Part shown: positions 1 to 5,916 of the stretch, one piece after another | Position numbering within the stretch: the first letter of the stretch is position 1 | How the letters are laid out: every line of letters begins with the position of its first letter | Assembly: GCA_003245875.1 (NCBI GenBank) | Contig: QKBW01000069.1 | Location: 1-6,057 of the forward strand | Direction of reading: 5' to 3' | Length of the DNA stretch: 6,057 nucleotides | Origin: Candidatus Kaiserbacteria bacterium | Lineage (GTDB): Bacteria; Patescibacteriota; Minisyncoccia; Phycocordibacterales; UBA918 | Program-made: the position numbers and the translations under genes | Notes under the pieces: generated by a model | Database searches by the model: none | Told to the model about the DNA's origin: nothing | What the model saw: the letters and a program-made list of their open reading frames with translations, nothing else

Positions 1-18
1 TGTTTTATAGCTAGACGG

Positions 19-26
19 TATACAAT
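19..26 (+). promoter_or_regulatory. -10-like element just upstream of the dehydrogenase start
   Basis: The sequence tatacaat at 19-26 contains TACAAT (21-26), a 5/6 match to the bacterial -10 consensus. It ends 8 nt before the ATG at 35, so a start about 7 nt downstream would give a leaderless or nearly leaderless mRNA. No Shine-Dalgarno-like purine run lies between it and the ATG, which fits. The -35 region would fall at or beyond the window edge and cannot be judged. The layout (TACAAT, about 8-9 nt, then catATGAAA) recurs before the gene at 4380. Confidence 0.5.
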
Positions 27-34
27 GTCTTCAT

Positions 35-1036
35 ATGAAAGTTATTTACGTGCGACCCTATGCGGGGGAATTGGAAGTGGTCAAGTCGTTACTCGCAGGT
101 CATGAGGTGTTTGAATGTACGAACATCGAAGAATTGCCGGAAGAGGTACGACAGTCTGCTGAAGTACTCTCAGTGTTTGTTAATTATCAGGTGACCAAGG
201 AGGTACTTGAGCAGTTGCCAAATTTGGTACTCATTGCGACTCGGTCAGTTGGTTTTGATCATATTGATCTCCCAGCCACGGCGGCGCGTAATGTGGTCGT
301 TGCTCGTGTGCCTCACTACGGGATGCGCACGGTCGCAGAATTTGCGTTCTCTCTCATGTTTGCCATTTCTCGTAAGGCGTATCAGGCCTATATGGATGTA
401 CAAGAACTTTCAACTATTGGCGCGCTTGATGTCTATGAAGGGTTTGATCTTGGCGGTAAGACCTTGGGGGTAATCGGTACCGGTGCGATCGGTTTCAATG
501 TGTGCCAGATCGCGCTGGGGCTTGGTATGAAAGTACTGGCGTATGATCCGCATGAGAATGAAGAGTTGGTAGGTAAAGGCGTCACGTATCTTTCACTTGA
601 GGAAATGTTGCCACAGGTTGATATTGTAACTATCCACGTGCCAGCACTGCCGGCTACGCACCATCTGATGAACGCTGAGCGTTTAGCTCTGATGAAACCA
701 ACCGCTTACCTTATCAATACGGCTCGTGGTGAAATTGTTGATACACCAGCGCTGGTCACTGCTCTAAAGTCTGGAAAGTTGGCCGGAGCAGGTTTGGATG
801 TGTTGGAAAGTGAACATGATTTGCGTGATGAAGTGGCGTTGTTGGCAGACAATGAGACACAGGCGGTGGAGTGGCGCACTATCGTGGCTGATCACGCGTT
901 GATCGATATGCCGAACGTTATTGTTACTCCGCATATTGGTTTTAACACTAAAGAGGCAAAACGGGAGATTACTGAGATCACTTGTACCAACATCGCCTCT
1001 TTTGCATCCGGTGAACCACAGAACGTAGTGACATAA
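35..1036 (+). CDS. D-isomer-specific 2-hydroxyacid dehydrogenase (D-lactate dehydrogenase or hydroxypyruvate/glyoxylate reductase type)
   Basis: A 333-residue NAD(P)-dependent D-2-hydroxyacid dehydrogenase, cytosolic, complete and of usual family length. The N-terminal catalytic half includes the segment ATRSVGFDHIDL. The Rossmann fold begins around residue 143, with the dinucleotide motif GVIGTGAIG (G148-x-G150-x-x-G153). The expected catalytic triad is visible: R231 in NTARGE, E258 in GLDVLE, and H300 in VTPHIGFN. An insert of about 30 residues between E258 and H300 resembles the longer C-terminal loop of D-lactate dehydrogenases. The family reduces 2-keto acids (pyruvate, hydroxypyruvate, glyoxylate) to D-2-hydroxy acids; motifs alone do not set the substrate. 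Its stop overlaps the start of the glycerate kinase-enolase gene (TAATG), suggesting translational coupling and making hydroxypyruvate reductase (D-glycerate formation) an attractive inference. D-lactate dehydrogenase for fermentation is the main alternative. The ATG at 35 is chosen because MKVIYVRPY fits the usual first beta strand and a -10 element lies just upstream. Confidence 0.93.
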   Translation: MKVIYVRPYAGELEVVKSLLAGHEVFECTNIEELPEEVRQSAEVLSVFVNYQVTKEVLEQLPNLVLIATRSVGFDHIDLPATAARNVVVARVPHYGMRTVAEFAFSLMFAISRKAYQAYMDVQELSTIGALDVYEGFDLGGKTLGVIGTGAIGFNVCQIALGLGMKVLAYDPHENEELVGKGVTYLSLEEMLPQVDIVTIHVPALPATHHLMNAERLALMKPTAYLINTARGEIVDTPALVTALKSGKLAGAGLDVLESEHDLRDEVALLADNETQAVEWRTIVADHALIDMPNVIVTPHIGFNTKEAKREITEITCTNIASFASGEPQNVVT

Positions 1037-3522
1037 TGAGTATCATAAAAAACAGTAAGGATATAGCGATAACGCCGGAAAGGCGCGACCTTTTGTCGGT
1101 GGCAGAAGCGGCGTTGTCAGCCATTGATACAGAAACTGTGTTACGTAAGCGGTTGTTGGTTACCGATGGTGTGTTGAAGATAGATGGACATGAATTTGTG
1201 TTAGCCAACTATAGAAATATTTATATTGTTGGCGTTGGAAAGGTTAGTTGCAAGGCGGCACAGGTATTGGAAGATATTTTAGATGGACATGTGCGAGCGG
1301 GAGCGGTAGTTGGTTTGGCTCCAGCTATGTGTCAGGTGGTTGATACTTATACGGGAACGCACCCGATGCCGTCACATCAAAATTACACTGCCACTCGTCA
1401 TATCGAAGAGATCGCGCATCAAGCGACTGAGGACGATCTAGTAGTTGCTATTATTTCCGGTGGCGGTTCAGCTCTTTTGTGTGGCACAATGAGCGAATGT
1501 GAGCAAGGGCAGAAGCTATATACTGCGTTTTTGCAAAGTGGTGGCACAATCGAAGAGTTGAATACGGTACGTAAACATATTTCGAGGGTAAAGGGCGGCG
1601 GCCTTGCCGCCGCCCTTTACCCCGCAACGGTTGTTGGATTGATTTTTTCTGATGTGCCGGGAGGGGACGCAGCTGCCGTTGCGTCCGGTCCAACCTATTT
1701 TGACAAAACCACCGTTACTGATGCACAACAGGTGATAACAAAGTACCGTCTCGGTAACTTCACCTTGAACGAAACACCAAAGCAGCCGGAGTTTTTTGCA
1801 AAAGTACATAACTTTGTGGTGGTGTCTAATCAGGTTGCTTTGGATGCGGCAGCTGCCGCTGCAATGGAGCTGGGCTATCGGCCACAGATACTGGGAAATA
1901 ATTGTTACTACACACACGAAGAGGTGCGCGCACTCGTGGCTGCGCATACCTCGCCGGGTACCTGTGTATTGTTTGGTGGAGAGACCAAACTCACTATTCC
2001 AGATGGATGCAAAGGAAGAGGTGGACGCAATGATGCGCTGGCGCTGGCCATGGCATCAATTCTCTCGCCCGGCCAGACGTTTCTTTCACTCGCGTCCGAT
2101 GGTCGCGATAATACCGAAGCCGCCGGTGCATTGTCCGATGGTCACACGATGGCACAGGCACAGGCATTGCGGTTGAAGCTTGAAGATTATACGACCTGTC
2201 AAAACTCGTACCCGTTCTTTGAGGCGACTGGAGGACATATGGTAACTGGTTTGCTCGATTCCAATGTGTCTGACTTGGTGTTGTGGTTAAACGCAAAAAC
2301 AACACCGAAGGGTCATGCCATTACATCTGTAACCGGACGTGCCATTAAAGATTCGCGTGGCAAAGCCACCATATTGGTTACCGTGGTAGTAGGGGAACAC
2401 GTAGGGAACTTTAGTGTGCCAAGCGGGGCGAGTACCGGCTCTCGCGAGGTGGTAGCACTGCCGGCAGAGGAAGCACTAAAGCAATTAATGGAGGTGGTTG
2501 CTCCGGCGTTGGTCGGACACGAAGTGTCCGACCAAGCGGGTATCGATGCCCTCCTGCATAAGCTTGACGGTACGAAGAGTTTTTCTCGCATTGGTGGTAA
2601 CACAGCGTTGGGAGTGAGTGTAGCGGCGCTTCGCGCCGCTGCCGCGAGCCGTAATCAAGAGCCTTGGCAATACATTGAAACACTCTTTCGCGAGCAGCCA
2701 CAGGCAGAAGCGCCGCGTCTTTTCATAAATATGATCAACGGCGGAGCACATGCACCGTACGGCAGTTTTATTCAAGAGCATCAGATTATCCCTGAAACGA
2801 CTGATGTCGCGTTGGCACTTGGTGTGGCGGAGGCAGTATGGGAGAAACTCACCATTGCTATAGAAGAGGCGTATACGACCGGCAATCGCAGTGTCGGAGA
2901 TGAGGGCGGGCACGCTATCCGTGTTACTGATCCGCTGGTGTCTTTTTCGTATCTTCGTGATGCTATTGCACAAAGTGATGTTGATGTTCCGATTTCACTC
3001 GGTACCGATATTGCCGCCAGTGCTGTTTATGAAGTAGCGAGTGGTAAATATCACTGTGGCACTGAACATCGCACTGCTGCGGAGCAGTTGGTTTGGTACG
3101 AATCTTTGCATAATACCTTTGAAGAATTACGCTATGTTGAGGATCCGTTTGATGAAAGTGATATGGTGAGTTTTGCCAGGTACCAGAAGGCGCATCAGGA
3201 TATCGTGACTATTGGTGATGATCTCACTACTACCAACGAATCATCGGTGCGTAAAGCGGTGCGGGCACGCGCAATTTCAGGTTTGATAATAAAGCCTAAC
3301 CAGATCGGCACCATCACTGATACCTTGGCAACTATGCGTCGTGCCTATCAAGCTAAAGTGAAATGTATTGTCAGTCACAGAAGTGGTGAGACCATGGACG
3401 ATTTCATTGCTGATCTTGCGTACGGTACAAAATGTTACGGTTTAAAGGCTGGAGCACCAACGATGCCGGAACGGCGGGTAAAATATGAACGGTTGTTGAC
3501 GATAGTAAAAAAGGGGGAGTGA
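1036..3522 (+). CDS. Glycerate 2-kinase (MOFRL family)-enolase fusion protein
   Basis: An 828-residue bifunctional protein. Residues 1 to about 418 are a full-length MOFRL-type glycerate kinase, a family that phosphorylates D-glycerate to 2-phosphoglycerate with ATP. Visible motifs are SGGGSAL (141-147), NTVRKH (176-181), KGGGLA (186-191), SDVPGGD (205-211), FGGET (313-317), GRGGRND (327-333), SDGRDNTEAAG (354-364) and SNVSDL (409-414). After a short linker (419-427), residues 428-828 are an enolase (2-phosphoglycerate to phosphoenolpyruvate plus water). It retains GR..DSRG (434-442), PSGASTG (462-468), H572 in NGGAHA, E581, E623 in VGDEGG, the Mg ligands D658, E702 and D728, K753 in IKPNQIG, SHRSGE (780-785) and K804. 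By analogy with yeast enolase, the general bases E211/K345 correspond to E623/K753. The enolase is divergent: GDEGGF is GDEGGH, and the loop after PSGASTG is about 11 residues shorter than usual. It has no start codon of its own; in-frame Met residues nearest the junction are 402 and 485, both inside domains. ATG 1036 overlaps the preceding stop, with no clear Shine-Dalgarno site. Confidence 0.93.
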   Translation: MSIIKNSKDIAITPERRDLLSVAEAALSAIDTETVLRKRLLVTDGVLKIDGHEFVLANYRNIYIVGVGKVSCKAAQVLEDILDGHVRAGAVVGLAPAMCQVVDTYTGTHPMPSHQNYTATRHIEEIAHQATEDDLVVAIISGGGSALLCGTMSECEQGQKLYTAFLQSGGTIEELNTVRKHISRVKGGGLAAALYPATVVGLIFSDVPGGDAAAVASGPTYFDKTTVTDAQQVITKYRLGNFTLNETPKQPEFFAKVHNFVVVSNQVALDAAAAAAMELGYRPQILGNNCYYTHEEVRALVAAHTSPGTCVLFGGETKLTIPDGCKGRGGRNDALALAMASILSPGQTFLSLASDGRDNTEAAGALSDGHTMAQAQALRLKLEDYTTCQNSYPFFEATGGHMVTGLLDSNVSDLVLWLNAKTTPKGHAITSVTGRAIKDSRGKATILVTVVVGEHVGNFSVPSGASTGSREVVALPAEEALKQLMEVVAPALVGHEVSDQAGIDALLHKLDGTKSFSRIGGNTALGVSVAALRAAAASRNQEPWQYIETLFREQPQAEAPRLFINMINGGAHAPYGSFIQEHQIIPETTDVALALGVAEAVWEKLTIAIEEAYTTGNRSVGDEGGHAIRVTDPLVSFSYLRDAIAQSDVDVPISLGTDIAASAVYEVASGKYHCGTEHRTAAEQLVWYESLHNTFEELRYVEDPFDESDMVSFARYQKAHQDIVTIGDDLTTTNESSVRKAVRARAISGLIIKPNQIGTITDTLATMRRAYQAKVKCIVSHRSGETMDDFIADLAYGTKCYGLKAGAPTMPERRVKYERLLTIVKKGE
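1586..1622. repeat. Perfect 17-bp inverted repeat (3-nt loop) inside the glycerate kinase domain
   Basis: The arms gggtaaagggcggcggc (1586-1602) and gccgccgccctttaccc (1606-1622) are exact reverse complements around the loop ctt. The hairpin is in codon register: it encodes VKGGGLAAALY (185-195), with codon pairs gta/tac, aag/ctt and three ggc/gcc, and one codon (L190) as the loop. The stretch matches the conserved glycerate-kinase segment without an insertion, so the symmetry arises from codon choice at a conserved site, not from an inserted element. No T-tract follows, so it does not look like an intrinsic terminator. It could act as a pause site, an RNA-processing structure, or simply be a product of quasi-palindrome correction. 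Confidence 0.9.
2509..2535. repeat. Perfect 12-bp inverted repeat (3-nt loop) inside the enolase domain
   Basis: The arms ttggtcggacac (2509-2520) and gtgtccgaccaa (2524-2535) are exact reverse complements around the loop gaa. This one is also in codon register: it encodes LVGHEVSDQ (residues 492-500), pairing ttg/caa, gtc/gac, gga/tcc and cac/gtg, with a Glu codon as the loop. The protein here aligns with the usual enolase segment (APALIG..ALDQ) without an obvious insertion. It is unlike 1586-1622 in sequence, so the two are not copies of one element. No T-tract follows. Confidence 0.88.
2622..2640. repeat. Short perfect hairpin (8-bp stem, ttc loop) in the enolase domain
   Basis: The arms agcggcgc (2622-2629) and gcgccgct (2633-2640) are exact reverse complements around ttc. 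It lies in an Ala/Arg-rich helix (VAALRAAA), where GC-rich alanine codons readily give such symmetry, and its loop is not in codon register. It is GC-rich and probably folds in RNA, but chance is a fair explanation. Confidence 0.6.
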
Positions 3523-3524
3523 TC

Positions 3525-3568
3525 AGGACGCAAAAAGGGAGAGCAAATGCTCTCCCTTTTTGCGTCCT
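3525..3568. terminator. Bidirectional intrinsic terminator between convergent genes
   Basis: A perfect 21-bp inverted repeat with arms 3525-3545 and 3548-3568. On the + strand the core stem agggagagc/gctctccct is followed by TTTTT, the form of a Rho-independent terminator. The A5 run in the left arm gives the same T-tract on the - strand. It begins 3 nt after the fusion-gene stop (3520-3522), and its right end touches the methyltransferase stop (3568-3570), so one element serves both convergent transcripts. Its position directly after the TGA also supports TGA being read as a stop in this genome. Confidence 0.93.
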
Positions 3569-4302
3569 TACCACAATGGTTTCCTCGCATACACCGCGAC
3601 AGTTCGTCGTTTACGAGCCTGTCCATGACGTACGTGTTTATGTGAACGGTATATCTTTTTTATCTCAAATCGCTCGCCAAGGAACGTAGTCAACTCGTCT
3701 TCCGTGTATACGTGTTCGGCTACACCCATAACCGGGTGAATGTACGATCCTTCTTCCTTAGCGGGCATGTCGCGCAGTAACCTGCGGGTGTGTAGGTCGC
3801 CGTCGGCGAGGTGTGTTTTCATAAATAAATAGCCACCAGGTTCAAGTGTGCGAAAGATCTCATCACGCAACACGGTGCGTTCTCCGGCCGAAAGAAAATG
3901 TGATGTCATCATATCAAGCGCAAGCGCTTGTGAGTTGTCTGCGATCTTAGGGAATGTTCCAGCGATAGAACGCGCTTCATACTGCAGGGGCAGTGCTGTA
4001 GAGACCGATACAGCGATCTTTATAGCTGCCTGAGAAATGTCGTACCCAACACCACGCATGCCAAACGTTTGACTGAGGTAGACCAGGTTTCTGCCGTTAC
4101 CACAACCGAAGTCGGCGACTGATTTTGTTGGGTTTAAGATCTCGCGCCCGGTCTCTCGCTCCAGCCAACGACAAAACTTCTGCAGGTCACCCGCTGCTTC
4201 GTCAGAGAGCTTGAGGTGTCCACCCTCAGTATATTCAGTATCCCAAAAGTTGGCGCCGTGGCGCTTGCGTTTTTGTTTACGTATGAATGGGCGCTTTGCC
4301 AT
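3568..4302 (-). CDS. Class I SAM-dependent methyltransferase, substrate unknown
   Basis: A 244-residue cytosolic protein with a seven-beta-strand SAM-binding fold. Motif I is VADFGCGNGRN (62-72). The acidic residue after strand beta-2 is D88 in GYDIS, the motif II region is ALALDMM (127-132, D130), and the LEPGGYLFMKTH strand (153-164) is typical of methyltransferase-11/25 type domains. The remaining C-terminal part (about 190-244) shows no recognisable substrate-specific motif. Both ends are strongly basic (KRPFIRKQKRKRHG at 3-16 and SHKHVRHGQARKRR at 220-233), which could mean a nucleic-acid or ribosomal substrate; that is inference. The ATG at 4302 is preferred over an upstream in-frame TTG at 4326 because a -10/-35 pair sits just before it and the TTG would lie within the promoter spacer. 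It converges on the fusion gene and diverges from the thiol oxidoreductase gene. Small-molecule methyltransferases share motif I, so the substrate stays open. Confidence 0.88.
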   Translation of the reverse strand: MAKRPFIRKQKRKRHGANFWDTEYTEGGHLKLSDEAAGDLQKFCRWLERETGREILNPTKSVADFGCGNGRNLVYLSQTFGMRGVGYDISQAAIKIAVSVSTALPLQYEARSIAGTFPKIADNSQALALDMMTSHFLSAGERTVLRDEIFRTLEPGGYLFMKTHLADGDLHTRRLLRDMPAKEEGSYIHPVMGVAEHVYTEDELTTFLGERFEIKKIYRSHKHVRHGQARKRRTVAVYARKPLW

Positions 4303-4308
4303 CAAAGC

Positions 4309-4337
4309 ATTACAACATAAAAACAAAGTTTTTGCAA
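4309..4337 (-). promoter_or_regulatory. Promoter for the methyltransferase gene, leaderless layout
   Basis: On the - strand, TTGCAA (4332-4337, 4/6 match to -35) and TGTAAT (4309-4314, 5/6 match to -10) are separated by exactly 17 nt. The -10 box ends 6 nt before the ATG at 4302, so transcription would begin at or next to the start codon. No Shine-Dalgarno sequence is present, consistent with a leaderless mRNA. Confidence 0.55.
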
Positions 4338-4361
4338 AAAATTCGTCATGTCACATTTGTT

Positions 4362-4370
4362 TGGTACAAT
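4362..4370 (+). promoter_or_regulatory. Extended -10 promoter element for the thiol oxidoreductase gene
   Basis: TGG followed by TACAAT (4365-4370) fits an extended -10 (TGn-TATAAT-like). No good -35 appears 17 nt upstream (ttcgtc is weak), which extended -10 promoters tolerate. It ends 9 nt before the ATG at 4380, predicting a leader of only a few nucleotides. The pattern of TACAAT followed by catATGAAA matches the one before the gene at 35. Confidence 0.5.
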
Positions 4371-4379
4371 AATGCACAT

Positions 4380-5057
4380 ATGAAAAAACACGCGTGGAAA
4401 ATATTTTTTGCAATTGCTGCGGTCGCATTACTTGGTTCGATGTGGTACGCACACACAGCTGCTCAGAAGGCTGATGAGGGGGTGACGTTGTCCGATCATA
4501 TAACCGGTAATCCAGATGCAACCGTGACCTTGGTTGAATATAGTGATTTTCAGTGTCCTGCCTGTGCTGCTATGGTGCCGTTTGTTGATGAGGTATTAGC
4601 AAAATATGGCGATAAGCTGCGTTTTGAATACAAGAGTTTCCCGCTGATTACCATCCATTCACACGCGGTTGATGCCGCTGTGGCGGCAGAGGCTGCTGCA
4701 CAACAAGGCAAGTTCTGGGAGATGTACCACAAGTTGTTTGAAAACCAAGCTAATTGGGAAGCCAGTGCTAATCCTTCCAGCTACTTTATCCAATACGCAT
4801 CCGACTTAGGGCTTGATGTTACGCAATTCAAACTGCAGCTGGGCGCACCAACACTTGCTAATGCCGTACGATCTGGGTTCAAAGACGGACTAAATAAAGG
4901 TTTCACCAGCACCCCAACCTTCGTCTTGAACGGCAAAAAAATGGAATTCAACACCTATGATGACTTTATCGCCCAGATCGAGACAGCGTTGGGGGTGAAT
5001 GAAGCGGTTTTACTGAATAATTCAAATGATGTAAGTATCGAAGGTAATGAAGGTTAG
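4380..5057 (+). CDS. DsbA-like membrane-anchored thiol-disulfide oxidoreductase (thioredoxin fold)
   Basis: A 225-residue protein that forms or exchanges disulfides in exported proteins, acting outside the cytoplasmic membrane. A charged start (MKKHAWK) and hydrophobic segment (about 8-24) form a signal anchor or signal peptide. The thioredoxin fold follows: TVTLVEYSDFQCPAC (48-62) carries the active-site CPAC (C59, C62). A helical insert comes next (about 96-160; FWEMYHKLFENQANW is typical of DsbA/thioredoxin_4 proteins). STPTF (177-181) supplies the cis-proline P179. The family often partners with a VKOR or DsbB reoxidant, and none is visible here. ATG 4380 is chosen over an in-frame ATG at 4287, which would put unrelated residues before the signal segment and overlap the divergent gene and both promoters. 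The C-terminal tail after ETALG (about 205-225) is low-complexity and polar, and it overlaps the next gene by 11 nt. Confidence 0.92.
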   Translation: MKKHAWKIFFAIAAVALLGSMWYAHTAAQKADEGVTLSDHITGNPDATVTLVEYSDFQCPACAAMVPFVDEVLAKYGDKLRFEYKSFPLITIHSHAVDAAVAAEAAAQQGKFWEMYHKLFENQANWEASANPSSYFIQYASDLGLDVTQFKLQLGAPTLANAVRSGFKDGLNKGFTSTPTFVLNGKKMEFNTYDDFIAQIETALGVNEAVLLNNSNDVSIEGNEG

Positions 5058-5916
5058 TATTTTCACCTCACGAGGTACACTAGTTCATGAGGTTGACACT
5101 CTCACGAAGGAACTAATGAAACGAGGTGCTGAAGTTAACGTTGTTCAACCTCATTTTTCGGTAGATGAAGCCGTAGGACCAAATTTTGGAGCCAATTTCC
5201 TCAATTGTGATGTTTTGTACTATCGGGCCGGTCTTGGGGTGGCGGGTAAATATTTACTAGGACGTATGACCGATAAAAATATTTATTCTGTGAATAAAAA
5301 TGTTCTCCAAAACGTATTACTTGGTCATAAATTATATCAAGCAGTCTTGGTATCCCGGGCAGGAGTAAAAGTTCCTCAGACGTTGTTGTATACAACAAAC
5401 CAGAAATACCAGGAAATTGAGAAAATTCTGGGTAGCGATTTTATAATTAAAGCAGCTATCGGCATGCAGGGGAAGCAGGTTTTTCTTGTGCGTTCAGAAA
5501 AAGAGTATTGTGAAGCACTCAAACATCTTTCGGGAGATATACTGCTTCAACAATTTATTCCGAACGATGGAGATTTTAGGGTATTTGTTTTGGATGGTGA
5601 GATTATCGGAATATATAAAAGAAATCCAAAGAGTGGTATGTTTAAATCCAATATTGCTCAAGGAGGTACAGGTCAGGCTGTTACTGATACTGCACTGATA
5701 AAAAAACTTTCAGAGATTGGTCAAAAGGTAAGCTCTGAGCTCAGTTTGGACATTGTTGGTGTTGATATAATGATGGGCGCAGACGATAACGAGTTGTATT
5801 TTATTGAGGCTAATGAAAACCCTGGCTGGCGTGGTGCAGAGAAGGCACTAAATAAAAATATAAGCGCGGCTGTTGCTGAATGGATGGTTGGTAAAAATAA
5901 AAAATTTATTTTATAA
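5047..5916 (+). CDS. RimK-like ATP-grasp ligase, substrate unknown
   Basis: A 289-residue cytosolic protein with the ATP-grasp fold of the RimK/glutathione-synthase-like group, which joins a carboxylate to an amine through an acyl-phosphate. The pre-ATP-grasp domain is about 1-95. The ATP-binding lysine K135 (DFIIKAA) is followed by a glycine loop (IGMQGKQ, 138-144). LLQQFIPNDGDFRVFVLDGEIIG (166-188) contains R178; KSNIAQGG (200-207), GVD (D240) and FIEANENPG (E254, N256) supply the expected nucleotide and Mg contacts. Nothing visible identifies the acceptor, so ribosomal S6 modification, peptide or cofactor ligation are all possible. The start overlaps the preceding gene by 11 nt in another frame. 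A gaagg run at 5040-5044 lies only 2 nt from the ATG, too close for a standard ribosome site, so translational coupling is likely. The gene is visibly AT-richer than the upstream genes: 14 G+C of 60 in 5281-5340, against 36 of 60 in 2041-2100. Confidence 0.9.
   Translation: MKVSIFTSRGTLVHEVDTLTKELMKRGAEVNVVQPHFSVDEAVGPNFGANFLNCDVLYYRAGLGVAGKYLLGRMTDKNIYSVNKNVLQNVLLGHKLYQAVLVSRAGVKVPQTLLYTTNQKYQEIEKILGSDFIIKAAIGMQGKQVFLVRSEKEYCEALKHLSGDILLQQFIPNDGDFRVFVLDGEIIGIYKRNPKSGMFKSNIAQGGTGQAVTDTALIKKLSEIGQKVSSELSLDIVGVDIMMGADDNELYFIEANENPGWRGAEKALNKNISAAVAEWMVGKNKKFIL
5383..5398. repeat. 16-bp perfect palindrome in the ATP-grasp gene
   Basis: The sequence ttgttgta followed by tacaacaa is its own reverse complement with no spacer. 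It encodes part of LLYTTN, between the pre-grasp domain and the ATP-binding lysine. It resembles a dimeric operator in symmetry, but it sits deep in a coding region and no second copy is visible in the window, so chance is likely. Confidence 0.6.

Noticed and set aside
1586..1622. An intrinsic terminator splitting the fused gene
   Set aside because: The stem is terminator-like in strength, but it is followed by cgcaacgg, not a T-tract, and it lies within a conserved enzyme motif of an intact frame.
1844..1862. Palindrome gcggcagctgccgc in the kinase domain as a protein-binding site
   Set aside because: It lies in a run of six alanine codons, where alternating gcg/gca/gct/gcc codons give such symmetry easily.
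1516..1947. Long antisense open frame opposite the kinase domain (143 codons)
   Set aside because: It is a shadow of the real gene: its translation shows no recognisable domain, and no promoter or ribosome site precedes it. The same holds for the other antisense frames at 978-1208, 1994-2305, 2313-2603, 2485-2973 and 3435-3626.
2275..2340. Kinase-enolase fusion as an assembly or frameshift artefact of two adjacent genes
   Set aside because: The frame is continuous, the linker carries no stop, there is no Shine-Dalgarno site or start codon for a separate enolase, and both domains are complete. Confirmation from reads or relatives would still help.
3915..3930. aagcgc direct repeat and caagcgcttg palindrome in the methyltransferase
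   Set aside because: Too short, inside a coding region, with no second copy at a regulatory position.
4303..4326. Methyltransferase start at the in-frame TTG at 4326
   Set aside because: It would translate the -10 box, has no ribosome site, and adds residues (FLCCNAL) unlike the basic start that follows the ATG at 4302.
4287..4379. N-terminal extension of the thiol oxidoreductase from an in-frame ATG at 4287
   Set aside because: It would run through the divergent gene's start and both promoter elements, and bury the signal-anchor segment that begins at MKKHAWK (4380).
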